The notes under the pieces were generated by a model. The model was not told the DNA's origin. It was given only the letters and a program-made list of their open reading frames with translations, and ran no database searches. DNA of 64,000 nucleotides from Metallyticus violacea (lineage: Eukaryota > Arthropoda > Insecta > Mantodea > Metallyticidae). Location of the stretch: contig CM060833.1 of assembly GCA_030762175.1 (NCBI GenBank), forward strand, positions 6,042,001 through 6,106,000, in the 5' to 3' direction. This document shows, one piece after another, positions 11,641 to 22,924 of this stretch; within the stretch, counting starts at the first letter, position 1, and every line of letters starts with the position of its first letter. The position numbers and the translations under genes were made by a program.

Positions 11641-12489
11641 AAGGCGGGAATTGATGAATATTGAAATTACAATAGTTACAGATTGTAGTTATACATGTTA
11701 ACATAATTAAATGCATTTCAATCTAATTGAAACATATCAATCCAATTAAATATTGTTGACAATGTACCTCATTTCAACATATTTTAATACATTTCATTCA
11801 GTTTAAATACATGTTAACGTATTTATATAATATCAATTTATTTAAATAGCTGTCCGCTTATTTAAATACATATAAACTTCATTAAATATATTTGAAACTA
11901 ATTAAATACATATTAACATAATTAAATATATTTCACCCTAATTATAAAATCTTTTTAATATAATTAAATACATATTTGTCAAAGTATTTAAATGCTCTTC
12001 AACATAATTCCTACACTTCAATCTAAATAAATGTATGTCAACTTAATTAAATATCTGGAAACCTAATTTAGTACATTTCAACGTATTAAATACATTCTAT
12101 AATAATGAAACACATCAGCCTAATTAATTACATTTAAATGTAATTAAATATTTGTCTACATATTTAAATACAGTTCAATCTAATTAAATACATTTTAACA
12201 TAATCGAATACATGTTAAGCTAATTAAAAGCATGTCAACGTAATTAAATAGATTTTAATCTAATTAAACATATTTCAATGTATTTAGACAAATGTCTACC
12301 TATTTTAATACGTTTCAATATCATGAAATACATTTAACTCTAATTAAATACATATAAACCTAATTATATGCATGTCAACCTACTTGAATATGTATTAACT
12401 TAATTTAAGACATTTCAACTTAATTAAATATATTTAAACTAATAAAATATTTATCAGCACATTTAGATACATTTCGACCTAATTATAAA
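11640..12489 (+). repeat. AT-rich degenerate minisatellite, array 1
   Basis: Dozens of degenerate units of roughly 20-24 bp built on TAATTAAATACATTTCAAC. A family B DNA transposon sits at its right edge (12490-13238), and a few more units follow it (about 13240-13290). An inverted array of the same motif lies at 48.5-50.4 kb. Confidence 0.85.
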
Positions 12490-13238
12490 CCGAGGTTGCC
12501 ACAAAAGTATGCAAACTTTCACAGTAGATATCTATTTAATATATTTCAAAATTGAAACAGTAGTGTGTAGTATGATGTTCTGTAAAACAGATGTTACTCA
12601 CATTATGTTATGCTAGCGTTGCTGCAACAAAATGAAGCCAAGATTATCGTTTGAACAGTGAAAAGCAATTTTGAAGTGGTATTGGAAAACCGAGAATGTT
12701 GTTGAAGTTCAAAGACAATGGAGACGCTTGTACAGAACAGAACCGCCAGCGCGAGATACAATTGCACGCATTCGAGACAAATATGAGACTCGTGGTACCG
12801 TATGCGATGTTCACAAGGGCAGATCTGGGAGACCTCGCACAGCAACAAGCACTGCGCACTGGATCCAAGGCACTGGATAGGGCGAAGAGGTCCGATTAAG
12901 TTTCCACCGCGTTCTCCGGATTTAACTCCGTTGGACTTCTACCTATGGGGAACTCTTAAGGATGTTGTATACCGTAGAAAACCAGCTACACTGACAGCAC
13001 TTCGGGAAGAAATTGAAACGGCATGTGCTGCAACCGCTGAGGACACTTTCGCAAACGTTGCTATCAGTAGTTTAACGTACTCAGAAGTATATCGACGCCG
13101 ACGGTGGGCATTTTGAGCAACTGTTGTAACTGTAAAATGATTAATGTTCATCATTTTCTGTTTGTATTAATTCAGTTTTGTTATGTTAACACAGTTTTTT
13201 CTTTGCTTGAAGTGTGTATACATTTTTGGCACCCTCTG
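12490..13238 (+). mobile_element. DD41D element family B, copy B1, internally deleted
   Basis: Terminal inverted repeats are visible: CGAGGTTGCCACAAAAGTATG at the left and CATTTTTGGCACCCTCTG at the right. The plus strand encodes an N-terminal helix-turn-helix (AILKWYWKTENVVEVQRQWRR at about 12670-12735, DTIARIRDKYETRGTVCDVHKG). It then jumps to the C-terminus (FPPRSPDLTPLDFYLWGTLKD, REEIETACAA). The central catalytic part with the first two acidic residues has been lost at about 12850-12880. It is non-autonomous and lies within or at the edge of the AT minisatellite. Confidence 0.85.
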
Positions 13239-13540
13239 TATACATGTCCACCTATACATTTCGTTGTAATTAAATACATGTACACTACAAAAGTTAATCT
13301 TTCAGTTATTGCACTTATCCGTGTTTCTCTTAAAGTTTTTAACTGTTAGAGGTCAGCCCTCAAAATTTGCCATGGAACTGAATTGGGAGCAATTTCGGGC
13401 AATGATTTTTTATGATGAGAGAGGAATTTCCAAAGTCCTCGGACTAGGAATGAAGGAAAGCGTTTTGTATTGAATGCTATTTATATTTTCACCAAAATCT
13501 CCCTTAAGGTCATTACATTTATTCCAGGGTTGTTCTAAAA
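13239..13540. other. Minisatellite remnant and unrecognised DNA
   Basis: A few TAATTAAATACATG units up to about 13290. The rest has some similarity in style to transposon 5' regions (AGAGGTCAGCCCTCAAAATTTGCC), but nothing certain. Confidence 0.35.
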
Positions 13541-13544
13541 TTAT

Positions 13545-13740
13545 TTTCCTGTCTGCAATCGCCTCATGAAAAGCGCTGACCAGTGAGAAAACAATTGAGC
13601 TTTCGGAACAGCTGGAAGTCAGAGGGAGTCAATTCTGGGGAATAGGGTGGATGCATCAACAATAAATTTCAAATATCTGAATTATTCCGTCGCCAAAAAG
13701 TTTTTGTTAGCGGATGCTTTGGCCTGGTGATATCATAAAC
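13545..13740 (-). pseudogene. Minus-strand mariner-type transposase scrap
   Basis: The order of phrases matches the inverted C-terminal half of mariner-like transposases: AGCTGGAAGTCAGAGGGAGTC, GGGGAATAGGGTGGATGC (where the YSPDLAP region lies in minus orientation), then GCGGATGCTTTGGCCTGGTGATATC (HDNA region). A related piece is at 63110-63285. Heavily decayed and called from pattern only. Confidence 0.4.
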
Positions 13741-14329
13741 CGTATTTAACCATCTAGTTAATTTAAAATAACCATTTTAATTTTCTTTAGTATCTCAAAA
13801 TGCCGATGTCTCGATCTAAGTCAGTTTGTTCAAACACTGTTGTGATATTTTCATACCAATGCATCTTTGATTTGTTGTACCCACTTGCGCAAAGTTTTCC
13901 TATTTGAAATACCAGTAGATTTAGAAATTTTACGTAGTTAAACTTGTTTGCTCAATTTGGAAACTCTTCACGTGCAATGCTATGTTCAAATTCAGCAACG
14001 CGTGTTTTAATAATTGAAAATCAAGGAAAAATGTCTAAAATTATCACAAGGGTTGAGGAAATAGCCACAAATTATAGTAGTATCTATGACAACTGTTGAA
14101 ACAATTGTATACTAACATATAACTGTGCCCAATGAAACGGAGAGTATAAAGGTGTAATGTGCATTCAAAAAGTTTTGAAACTAGCCTATCCACTGTGAAA
14201 CAATGATCGCTACAAAACTAACCCTTAAGTTATCAAATTATGCAGAAGTGAAAGTTTAAAATTGCAACTGTGTCAATAGCTAGTGAAAAAATCATGAATA
14301 TTTGTAAAGAAAAATTTACATTTACATTT
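13741..14329. other. AT-rich DNA, no clear gene
   Basis: The first part (13741-13960) may continue the decayed minus-strand transposon upstream of it, but I see no readable motif. The rest is unrecognised. Confidence 0.35.
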
Positions 14330-15260
14330 TCACACACTGTAAGCAGGTGAAAGAACGAGAGACTTTGAAAGACAACCTTCTAGCCTGCCTCGGGAAGCTG
14401 TGAACAAGAGCAACTTGGTGGAGGAAAATCGACATATTACTGTTGAAATACTAAGTATGGAAGTAGGTATCAATGTTGGCAACATTGACAGTATACTCTG
14501 AACATTTAAAACTACGAAACATCTGCGTAAAAATAGTTCCACATCCCCTAACAATGAAGAGAAGAAGAGGAGAAAGGAAATTGCTGAGCATGTTTCACCA
14601 AATCATCCTAAACGTTTGACAGATATATGCACCAGTGATAAAAGCTGGTTTTATTACTCGAGCTGCATTCTTTACCATGACAGTGCACGCTCCTCTCAAA
14701 TTTGGAACGTATTTAGTCACAAAAAAAAAAAAAAATGTCGAATTCGTGCCCCACCCTCCATACAGTCCTAACCTAGCTCTGTGTTGACTTTTTTCCATTC
14801 CTTCGTCTCAAAAACATGTCAGGGCAAGCGTTTTGCTTCATCAACGGCTGTTGAGATGAAGGCGAAGGCGGTTCTAAACGGTTTCCAGGAGTGACACACA
14901 CTTTGTTTATTTGGTTTATTTATGGACGCTCTTTAACATCTCGGGTCATCAGCGCCCCATTCAAATCAGGGCGTGAAACAGCCGGCTCAGAGGTCTCTCT
15001 TTCAGGCTTGAGGTTCTTTTTCGTGCCGTAAATGTACGACACGGGACCCACGGCTTTACTTCCCTTCCGAAGGAAGCCAAACTTAGGATTTTTACACCCG
15101 AAAAAATCCATCGGTCCTGGCCGGGTTCGAACCCGCGATCTTGGGTCTACGAGGCAAGTATGGTTACCACTACACCACCAGGACCGACTCTGGCAGAGTG
15201 GGAAATGGGAAATTACTCAATGGGAAATACTTCAAAAACGAGCATACCAACCTTGTAGTT
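14330..15260 (+). pseudogene. Mariner family H transposase remnant, split by SINE1
   Basis: The plus-strand translation shows a helix-turn-helix remnant (HITVEILSMEVGINVGNI at about 14430-14485), KRLTDICTSDKSWFYYSS (mutated TGDETW block, near 14615-14660), LYHDSARSSQIWNVF (HDNA box, first Asp kept) and a PPSIQS*PSS piece where HPPYSPDLAPSD should be. KRFASSTAVEMKAKAVLNGF follows. The block between the first Asp and HDNA is deleted. A SINE1 at 14905-15187 interrupts the C-terminus, which seems to resume as WQSGKWEITQWEILQKR. It is clearly dead. Confidence 0.75.
14905..15187 (-). mobile_element. SINE1 copy inside family H mariner
   Basis: Minus-strand SINE1 with the head at 15187 (TCGGTCCTGG in minus sense) and intact A and B boxes (GGTTCGAACCC). 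The body is conserved down to the AAGAGCGTCC-type 3' end near 14930 and an AT-rich tail. Transposase-like sequence lies on both sides. Confidence 0.9.
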
Positions 15261-15399
15261 GTCTAGTATACCTAGTAAGTAAAAAATATTTCTCAGTCGT
15301 AAAAAATATTTTAGAAACTTGTAACTGGAGCAATTAAATGACGCAATCGTCCTCATTTGGCAACGTTCTTCCCCATCATCACTACACGCCGCATTTGAC

Positions 15400-15640
15400 T
15401 CTCTTGGACACCCAAAATCGCGTGTTCAATTTCGGTCAGAGTAGATGTATTTTTTGGAGCTTAAAAATTATAAGTATGGTTTCTTTCGGAAGGGAAGTAA
15501 AGCCGTGGGTCCCGTGTTGTACATTTACGGCACGAAAAAGAACCTCAAGCCTGAAAGAGAGACCTCTGAGCAAAATTTGTCGGCCGTTTCACGCCCTGAT
15601 TTGAATGGGACGCTGATGACTTGAGATATATACCAAATAA
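15400..15640 (+). mobile_element. SINE1 copy with eroded head
   Basis: The tRNA head is recognisable only from CACCCAAAATCGCGTGTTCAATTTCGG. The body from AAGTATGGTTTCTTTCGGAAGGG to CTGATGACTTGAGA is well preserved. Confidence 0.82.
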
Positions 15641-16360
15641 AAAAAAATGACTGTTCTTTATTGGCATTACTGACAATCAACGTTCGTTTGTTTCAAGATG
15701 GCTTGAAAATATTAAGTATCCATAATGCAAAATATACAATTATTACAATATTGTAGACCAAGTTCAGGGGAATTATATTTTTATGCGTATTTTATTCGTG
15801 AAATAGTCCTAATAAATATCACTCGAGAATCTAAGCTTTCCAGATAAATACGCTAACGTAGCGAGTTAATGTGCGGTCTTATTGAAATATTTTTTTCTCC
15901 TACCGTCTTCCTTTGATTCGAATAATTTCTGCTTTAATTCGACTAGGAATCAGGGAAGCATATGACATAATTGATAGGAAAAATAGTACTAAATGGTAAT
16001 TGTTATAAAAGTGTTCAATTGTATTTAATTAGGCCTCCACGCGGTTCTACTTGGAATAAAAGGTAATAAAATTATTGTATGTTTTCAAAACGATCAATCA
16101 GGTAAGTCAAATTACATTGTTCTAGCATTGCAATTGCAATTATCTCATTGCAGTTAAATTACGGAAAAATTATTGGTACTCGTGATATTATTGAAGATAA
16201 ATATAACATAAAAATTATGTCCCATCTAAGAAATCTAGCTGTTTTTAAATTGACGATACCACGTAAACTATGCCAGCTGAAGAGACAAATTCTCTAAAAG
16301 TACTCACCAAAGTTTCATTTTAGGTTTATACTTTTTTTTTTTAAAAAAGATAGTCTGGTC
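15641..16360. other. AT-rich DNA, nothing recognised
   Basis: No coding motifs or repeats were identified. A short perfect hairpin (CTGGTCTT, 7-nt loop, AAGACCAG) follows at 16355-16377. Confidence 0.45.
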
Positions 16361-16471
16361 TTGATTCTTAAGACCAGTGCTGAATTAAACGTTTCTGTTC
16401 GATATCGGGCACCGGCGCCGCTCTTGTTTTGTTATTTGAGAAACAAATGACGTGCACAGTGTCTAGAGTTA

Positions 16472-16485
16472 GTTACCATGGCAAC
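16472..16485. promoter_or_regulatory. Perfect X-box-like motif (possible RFX site)
   Basis: GTTACCATGGCAAC matches the RFX X-box consensus GTNRCCATRGYAAC at every position. It sits between two similar phrases (GAATTAAACGTTTCTGTTC at 16382 and AAATTAAACGTTTCCGTTT at 16532). RFX factors drive ciliary genes in animals. No gene is identified beside it, so function is only a possibility. Confidence 0.3.
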
Positions 16486-16560
16486 GTTCAGCGTAGCAGA
16501 AACTTCTCTGCAATAGCCGACACGCAATGCTAAATTAAACGTTTCCGTTTGCACGTCCCT

Positions 16561-17304
16561 TTAACGAAATAGTTTAATGAACCAATTATTCTAATGAGCC
16601 TCCCCTTTCCCTTCAGCGCAAGACACTCTAAGCAGCAGAAACTACTGTACAAAAGTGTATCAAATACAGCACATAATAACAATCATTATTTATTACGTGA
16701 CGTGTAATTTCCTTGCGAGAAAATTACAGTGCGCCATGAAACGGCTACTTGCCGGCCTTCCGAACAGTATCGAGGCGATTTGCAGCTTATCTCTGGCATT
16801 CTCAGATGCTTTCTTGACTATTTACCTGTACTAAATGTGAAACATACAACAAACGTGTTTAAAATGCGAATAAAAATGCAACAAATGAACGAAACATGTT
16901 TATTGTCTTGTTTCGCTTTAATGAAACCACCCCATGACTTCTCAAAGTTGTACAGTATTTTAAGAGGACGAATCAAATATTAACCGGATTTAAAAATATA
17001 TCGAAACAAATTATATTAGTAAGGGATACATTTTACATAATTTCTCTATTTATAAACACAGTTTTTCCTAGTGGATAGAAATATTTTAATACCATTATCG
17101 AATAAAGAGTGAGGTTGGTTTCAAGGCAGTTGCATATTTATTATAGTAGCAGAATATTCATGTAGAGTGACCAACCTTAAGGCTATGAAATGTTTCACAT
17201 TCCATTTAAAATTTGTGTTTTTATTATTATTTACTCTTTTATCCGTTTTCTTGTTCATAAGGGGAGCATATAAAAATGGCCAAAAAAAAAAACCCATAGT
17301 GAAT

Positions 17305-17335
<31 letters not shown>
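16561..17335. other. Unrecognised DNA ending in a poly-T run
   Basis: No coding motif was identified. A run of about 26 T occupies about 17310-17335, next to the family F mariner that follows. Confidence 0.45.
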
Positions 17336-17339
17336 GCAA

Positions 17340-18330
17340 AAACAAATTTATTTCTCTTCTCGCCTTTGGACTCATTAAATTTGATCAAATTCCAAGTGTT
17401 TTATTCCCTCAGAAAAGCAAATTTGTTTCGAACTGTGCATAATATTTGTTTACAGCACAGATTACCTCTTCATTTGATGAAAATTTCTTCTCCCAAGCCA
17501 ATTTTTGAGGTTAGTAAATAGAAAAAAGTCACGTGGGGAATGTGGTGGGTGGGGAACTATTTCGAAGCCCTTCTCGTGCACTTTTTACGTCGCAACGGCC
17601 GAAGTGTGAGCAGGCGCATTGTCCTGGTGGAAGAACACTGTTTTGCAGGCCTTCTGCTTAAACTCATATTTCAATTACGTTACGTAATAACTCCTTTACC
17701 CTTTTCCAAATAGTCAACCAAGATGATGATGATATCCTTCCACCTCCCCCTCCCCAAAATGTCATCACTTTTCTCATAGACAAAACGGTTTTAACTTTTT
17801 TCGGCGCACTTTCATCTTCGACAGTCCACTGTTTTGATTGCCGTTTTGTCTTCGGGGTGTAGTGATAAATCCAAGTTTTGTCTACAGCCACAAAACTACG
17901 CCAGAAGTCATTCCGACTAGGCTGGAACGTTTCCAAACACGATTTTGAAATGTCTTCCTTGAGAATTTTTGGTCTGAAGTCAACAAACGCGCACTCAGTT
18001 TCTTCATATGCAGAACTTCATGTACCTGTTCATATGAGATGCCTACCATCTCGGCAATCTCACGAATTTTAATGCGACGGTCATCTGCCTCAACACCATG
18101 AATTTTATGCACAATTTCTTCAGAAGAAACTTCTATGGGACGTGCAGCATCTGCAGTGCAAGTACGGCCACGTTTAAATTCATTTATCCAGTAACAAATG
18201 ATGTTAAGTGCAGCTCAGTTTGTATCTGGGCAGCAGTCAACTTTTTTATCACTACATAATGCTCGTCTTGTCCATTTCTACGAAACTGTTTCACGATCAC
18301 TTGAGATAACTGTCAACAGTTGCATCTGTT
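17340..18330 (-). mobile_element. Mariner family F, copy F1
   Basis: Minus-strand mariner with the transposase start Met at 18275 (MDKTSIM, then two stops). It continues with LTAAQIQTELH, RTCTADAARPIEV-like sequence, IVHKIHGVEADDRRIKIREI, VGISYEQVHEVLHMKKLSAR (second helix-turn-helix) and FVAVDKTWIYHYTPKTKRQSKQW. The VDET box has become VDKT. The HDNA region near 17600-17640 and the PHPPHS-like region near 17545-17575 are frameshifted. A G-run frameshift (read GGGGGG) interrupts the middle. Very similar to F2 at 30.65-31.8 kb. Confidence 0.83.
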
Positions 18331-18985
18331 AGAAAATGTTAACAAAACAGTTACAAGAATCACGTTTACCAATAGTCATGCCGTTTTACGAAATTTCCTG
18401 ACATTTCTTTGAAATTTACCTGACTTTACGGGTTTTCAGTCAAATATTTACCACTTTTTAAATGAGTGCAAAAAATGATTCATTTGTTCCTTACTATGGC
18501 AACTTAAGTTTACTCCATTGTTATTAATTCTACTATTTAGAGAATAAAACGATAAAAAACAAATAATATATCCATAAAGTGCGCGGACAGTTACAAAATG
18601 TCCAGACTGGCGTTATAACTTCTGCTTAAAGACGAACACATGAGTTCTGCAGCTCTCGTTCCGTTTTGACACTTGCAAGCCGGCCGGGGAGCCGAAGAGG
18701 GGCTCTGAATGAGTTAACTCTAGGAACGTACAGATGACTTCTTACGTGTTATGTGAACGTGTATTACAACAGCATGTACCTATAGCCCATGTCTACAGTC
18801 GCTGAAATATTCGACAATAGTATCAAAAGTGTACAAAACAAATCAACACACATTAGATAATATTCGTGAAGATGTTTCTTCCTTTTCTCAGTAGGAACTG
18901 CGTTAATTTCATAAGCCCATGACAGAAATATATAGAACAAGAAGGGAAACAGTTTCGGCATCTTCTTTGTAATAACTACGATGGT
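18331..18985. other. Unrecognised DNA
   Basis: Some of the first 100 bp may be the family F 5' end, though no terminal repeat is clear. The GC-rich patch GCAAGCCGGCCGGGGAGCCG (18676-18695) is unexplained. No coding evidence. Confidence 0.4.
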
Positions 18986-18989
18986 AGTT

Positions 18990-20060
18990 TGTGCACATGT
19001 TCACAATGGAGTATCGAGCTGTTATTAAGTTCTTCACAAAAGAAGGACTTACTCCAAATGAAATTAAACAGCGATTAGACGGTGTATATGGGGAAGCATC
19101 CCCCTCATATTCTACCGTAAAAGAATGAACCAAACTTTTTCGAATGAGTCGAGAAAGCATTGAAGACGAAAAGCCTTGTAGGTGCTCACTTCTGAAAACA
19201 TCGCTCTTGTGGTAGGAGAAATTATGGAAGACAGGCGGCTCAAAGTTACAGAAATAGCAGCAAGGTTGAGTCTTTCTAAAACAGCAGTCCTTCGAATTAT
19301 TCATGAACATTTAAACATGAATAAGGTTAGTGCAAGATGGGTGTCTACACTTCTTTCCTCAGTCCAAAAGCAGCAACCAGTCATCTGTTGTCAGACATTT
19401 TTGGAGCTCTGCCGTGGCAACGAGAGAGAAGTTCTGCAAACCATTGTTACAGGAGATGAAACTATGGTCCTCTACTATGATTCCTTGTCCAAAAGAGAAT
19501 CAATGGAGTGGCAGTCGTAAACCTGGCGAAGCACCGCCTCTAAAGACCAAGGTCACTCAGTCAACCAAGAAGATCATGGCCACAATCTTTTGGGACTGTG
19601 AAGGAATACTCTTCATTGACTTCAAGGAGAGGCACACCACAGTAAATGGGGAGTACTATGCTGGCCTACTGCACAGACTACGTGCTTCCGTCAAAGAGAA
19701 AAGACGAGGAAAGCTGAGTGGTGGTGTGCGCCTTCTTCACGACAACGCGCCTGTGCATACAGCTCTTGTTGCAAAGGAAGTTGTGAAGAAATGTGACTTC
19801 AATGACATCGACCATCCACCCTACAACCCAGATCTACCTAGCAGTGACTATTTCCTCTTCTCAAAACTCAAGGAAGGAAATTTAAGTGTGACGAAGAAGT
19901 GATGGATACTGTTTATGCCCATTTTGCAGACAAGACTTCTGACTAATGCGAGAAGTGTATTGCAAAAAGGGTAACTATACTAAAAATTTAAATATAGTTT
20001 TTGTCTTTATCATAACTAGAAAGTGGTTAGGCCGGAACCTTAAGGACTTTCCCTAACATG
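18990..20060 (+). mobile_element. Mariner family A, copy A2
   Basis: Transposase remnant from ATG 19006. The N-terminal helix-turn-helix runs to a TGA in the KEW position (GAATGAACC near 19128), with a short deletion after IEDEK. The second helix-turn-helix (KVTEIAARLSLSKTAVLRIIHEHLNMNKVSARW) is followed by GDET near 19455, IFWDCEGILFIDF, the HDNAPVHTA box and DHPPYNPDLPSSDYFLFSKL. The D34D spacing between the last two Asp is kept. A deletion removes LRGRKF after 19870. The right terminal repeat is diverged (GGCCGGAACCTTAAGGAC) and the 5' untranslated part is missing. No intact frame. Confidence 0.88.
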
Positions 20061-21079
20061 ACAATCATAGCTACGGATTTTCTGAACTCCTGTTCACGTG
20101 ATACAATCTTAAACCGACCGATTGCCCATCCATTATAAATACCCTGTGAATTTTTTAATTTGTTAATTTTTAATTTTTCTGTATTCATTTTCTTGACAGC
20201 GTGTTACCAGACACAGCCTAACATAACAATATATAATAATAAAAACAATAAAGTATTACGCAATTTATTTTAGAATTAATTATTTTTCGGCAAAATATTT
20301 TCAGTGTTTTTTTAGGATTTTCAGTAGTGAAATAGTATGCGTTTAAACTTCTAGGACAATTTGGTCGAATTATTCATAAGAATTCTATTCATCATCAAAG
20401 TTTGTATTATTGTCGTAACAAGAAAATTATTTACAAGAGCGCCTTCAACCCGCTGGTTTTAACTTTAGCGTTAATAGTAAATATTTCAGAATACTTACAT
20501 TCTACAATAATTAATATTAGCATGGCACACACACGCCTTATAGCTGTTTAATTTATATAAAAATAGTAATAAACGTTCTCGGTTTATATTAAATAATACC
20601 ATCCATTTGTTTTTCAGTCATCTGTAGGGAATAGAGGCAGTGCAGTCGATTTCGTGACATGCGCACACTGAATTTGGTCTCGAGAAACACCCGTACACGT
20701 ATCGCATTCAATATTTACTTTTACCACCTTCATTTGTCTTCTGCCTTTGAAGAAGTACACATGCGGTTAGAAATATTGTGACTATTTCAGTGTTTCATTA
20801 ATATTTGCTTCTCTATCTCTGGATATTTAAGATATATTGTTTGTTACGAATTATTTTATTTTTCATTTTTACAGAATATTGATGAACTACAGTGCAACAA
20901 TTTCACACACAATAACGGGTTTTAGGCAAGCAATTTGAAATAGGGTTACTCTGGCCTGTCTGTTCATATTTCAAAATGATGGCATTTAGTTTCTAATGAA
21001 CCAGTACATAACCGATTAATGAAACCTTCATTTATAATAATACACATAACGGACGGAAGTTTTGGGGCATCGGTTTGGC
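20061..21079. other. AT-rich DNA, nothing recognised
   Basis: No tRNA-like heads, transposon ends or coding motifs. The patch at 20620-20700 is less AT-rich but has no long frame. Confidence 0.45.
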
Positions 21080-21360
21080 GCAACCTGGTCTAGTGGTAGG
21101 CATACTACCTCGTATATCCAAGATCGCGGGTTCAATTCCCGGCCAGGGTCGGTGGGTTTTTTTGGGGGATACCTAAAAATTCTAAGTATGACTCCCTTCG
21201 GATAGGAAGTAAAGCAGTTCGTCCCGTGTCATATATTTACAGCACGTAAAGAATCTCAAGCCTGAAAGAAGAGACCTTTAAGCAAAATTTATCGGTTTTT
21301 TCACGCCATAAATTAAACGGGAGGTTAATGACCTGAAATGTTAAAGAGTGTCAAATAAAT
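21080..21360 (+). mobile_element. SINE1 variant copy
   Basis: The head reads CCTGGTCTAGTGGTAGGC (A box) with B box GGTTCAATTCC, and the acceptor-like CCTGG/CCAGG pair is kept. The anticodon arm differs from most SINE1 copies. The body shows the usual GGAAGTAAAGC and CTCAAGCCTGAAAG phrases with many substitutions, so it is older or a separate subfamily. Confidence 0.87.
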
Positions 21361-22180
21361 AACTGAACAAATAAATCACGGGATTATTAGGCAACAAGTC
21401 AGGTTGTTAGCTCCCTCTAGACTGACGTACGTAACACGAAAAATTAGTTAACTCTTGTTCATTGTCATATAAATTCAGTTCCCGATTTTAGAGAATTTTA
21501 CAGCACTAAATTTTGAAAACGCCTAGCATTTGAAAGTCGTAAATTGTATCCCATTTCGCTTTAACACTAATTATCATCTAACTTCAAGTTCTTTATCACC
21601 AAATAACTCAATTTTTTTTTTTTCGTGAACCATAAATAGTGTATCCCAAATCGTTTCCCAGAAACTTCCCTGCAATTTCTGAAATTAATGCGCTTTAGTT
21701 CATTAACAAACACTCTGTATAAATCATGTTTGTGGCGGTAAACATGTTCGTTAATACTGTAAAGGAATTGTTTCCTCGCAAGGTGTTCGAAACAGTTGAA
21801 ATGCTAGCAACTGGCCGCGCTTAAAGATGACCGCGCGTTGCCAAGGTCACAGTAAATGATAGCTGTGGTATTGATTCGAAGCTCCACTGCCGCTGCTGCT
21901 GATATGGTGCCAAAGGTCACGATATTACTCTCACCTTCCCCGCCATTTGTGTCTCTCTACGAAATGTGTTCAAGTGATGACATGATTTCCATACATCTGT
22001 AGAGTTCGTACTGCACTCTTTGGCACAGTGGTGGGATTCCGGGACATGTTGGTAATCATAAGGTTTGTTCCAGGAGATTGAACAGAAATATTAACTTAGC
22101 GAAAGAGTAAATAGACCCTGAAACATCAAAAAATTACTTTTGATTATGTAATATAAGGGATATATCATATTTGCGACACT
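21361..22180. other. No recognisable gene; GC-richer patch near 21.8-22.0 kb
   Basis: GTTGCCAAGGTCAC at about 21835-21850 resembles an X-box with two mismatches. 21790-21960 is richer in G and C than its surroundings but lacks a readable coding frame. Confidence 0.35.
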
Positions 22181-22184
22181 CTAA

Positions 22185-22510
22185 ACTCTATTTACTTCCC
22201 AGCGAAATCACTTTTCTCTATGGATACCCCATAATTTATAGGGAGAAACGTAGAAACGATGTATTCAGCAAATTCCGAAGAAATTTCGGTTATAACCATG
22301 AAAACATTTTTGAAATCTTTCTTCAAATTTCCATCGATCCTATTTATTAAGCACCAAAAAATAAAAAGCATAAAAAATGTTTTTAACGCTCTAGAGGTCG
22401 TCATTTCAACGAAACTAGGCATATTAACAATTTAATCCAGTTCGTTAACTAGCAAAATTGCAGGTATAGGGTTAACTTAAGGCGAAAATTCAACAAACGC
22501 GGTACCCACC
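22185..22510 (+). repeat. Repeat family R, copy 3 (partial)
   Basis: Contains AACGCTCTAGAGGTCG, CAACGAAACTAGGCATAT, CAGTTCGTTAACTAGCAAAATTGCA and TAGGGTTAACTTAAGGCG, in the same order as R copy 2 at 60.7-60.85 kb. Upstream it also shares the AATTCCGAAGAAAT and CATCGATCCTATTTATTAAGCACC phrases. Confidence 0.65.
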
Positions 22511-22539
22511 ACAGGGATATTTTTTTTTATTTGCAAAAA

Positions 22540-22830
22540 AATGATGCCCTCGTTCTCCAGAAATATCCACAGCATCGGCAACTGCACTTGCTGAGTATAT
22601 CATGAATTTTGCAACCATTTCTTAAGTCATTATATCGACAGGATGTCCAAAACAGCCCCGCATCGCTTGTGCTATTTCGGCTAAATGTAAACTTACCAAC
22701 TTATTTAACACCATTCTAAGCGAAGACGCATATTCGTCGTAATATTTGTCCAGTTTCGCCTTAGTTTCTGCTGGCGTTGCCTTTTCCAAAAAAGTAATGT
22801 TTCACAAGCGATAAATCTTAAGACATGAAA
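22540..22830 (-). pseudogene. Mariner family C transposase N-terminus, inverted
   Basis: The minus-strand translation reads FLEKATPAETKAKLDKYYDE, RMVLNKLV, GHPVDIMT, a stop, EMVAKFMIYS and VADAVDISGERGHHF. This matches the mariner pattern KTPKETKEKLDKYYGD, then GRPVDVTTPEMVAKIHD, then REIADAVGISxERVHHIL, the two helix-turn-helix units of the cecropia/Mos group. The C-terminal half of the same family starts 100 bp away on the plus strand (22925), so the halves point in opposite directions. Confidence 0.65.
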
Positions 22831-22924
22831 AAAATTATATGGAATGCACTTTCGAATGAAGCCGCCAGATAGTGTATTTGAGCAGAGGTACGTGTCTCAG
22901 CACGCCCCGAAGTTCAGTTGGTGA

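Noticed and set aside
11640..12489. CRISPR array
   Set aside because: Units are short, AT-rich and degenerate with no spacer structure, and the context is eukaryotic.
17121..17442. Frames across the poly-T/poly-A run
   Set aside because: Poly-Phe and poly-Lys stretches are homopolymer artefacts.
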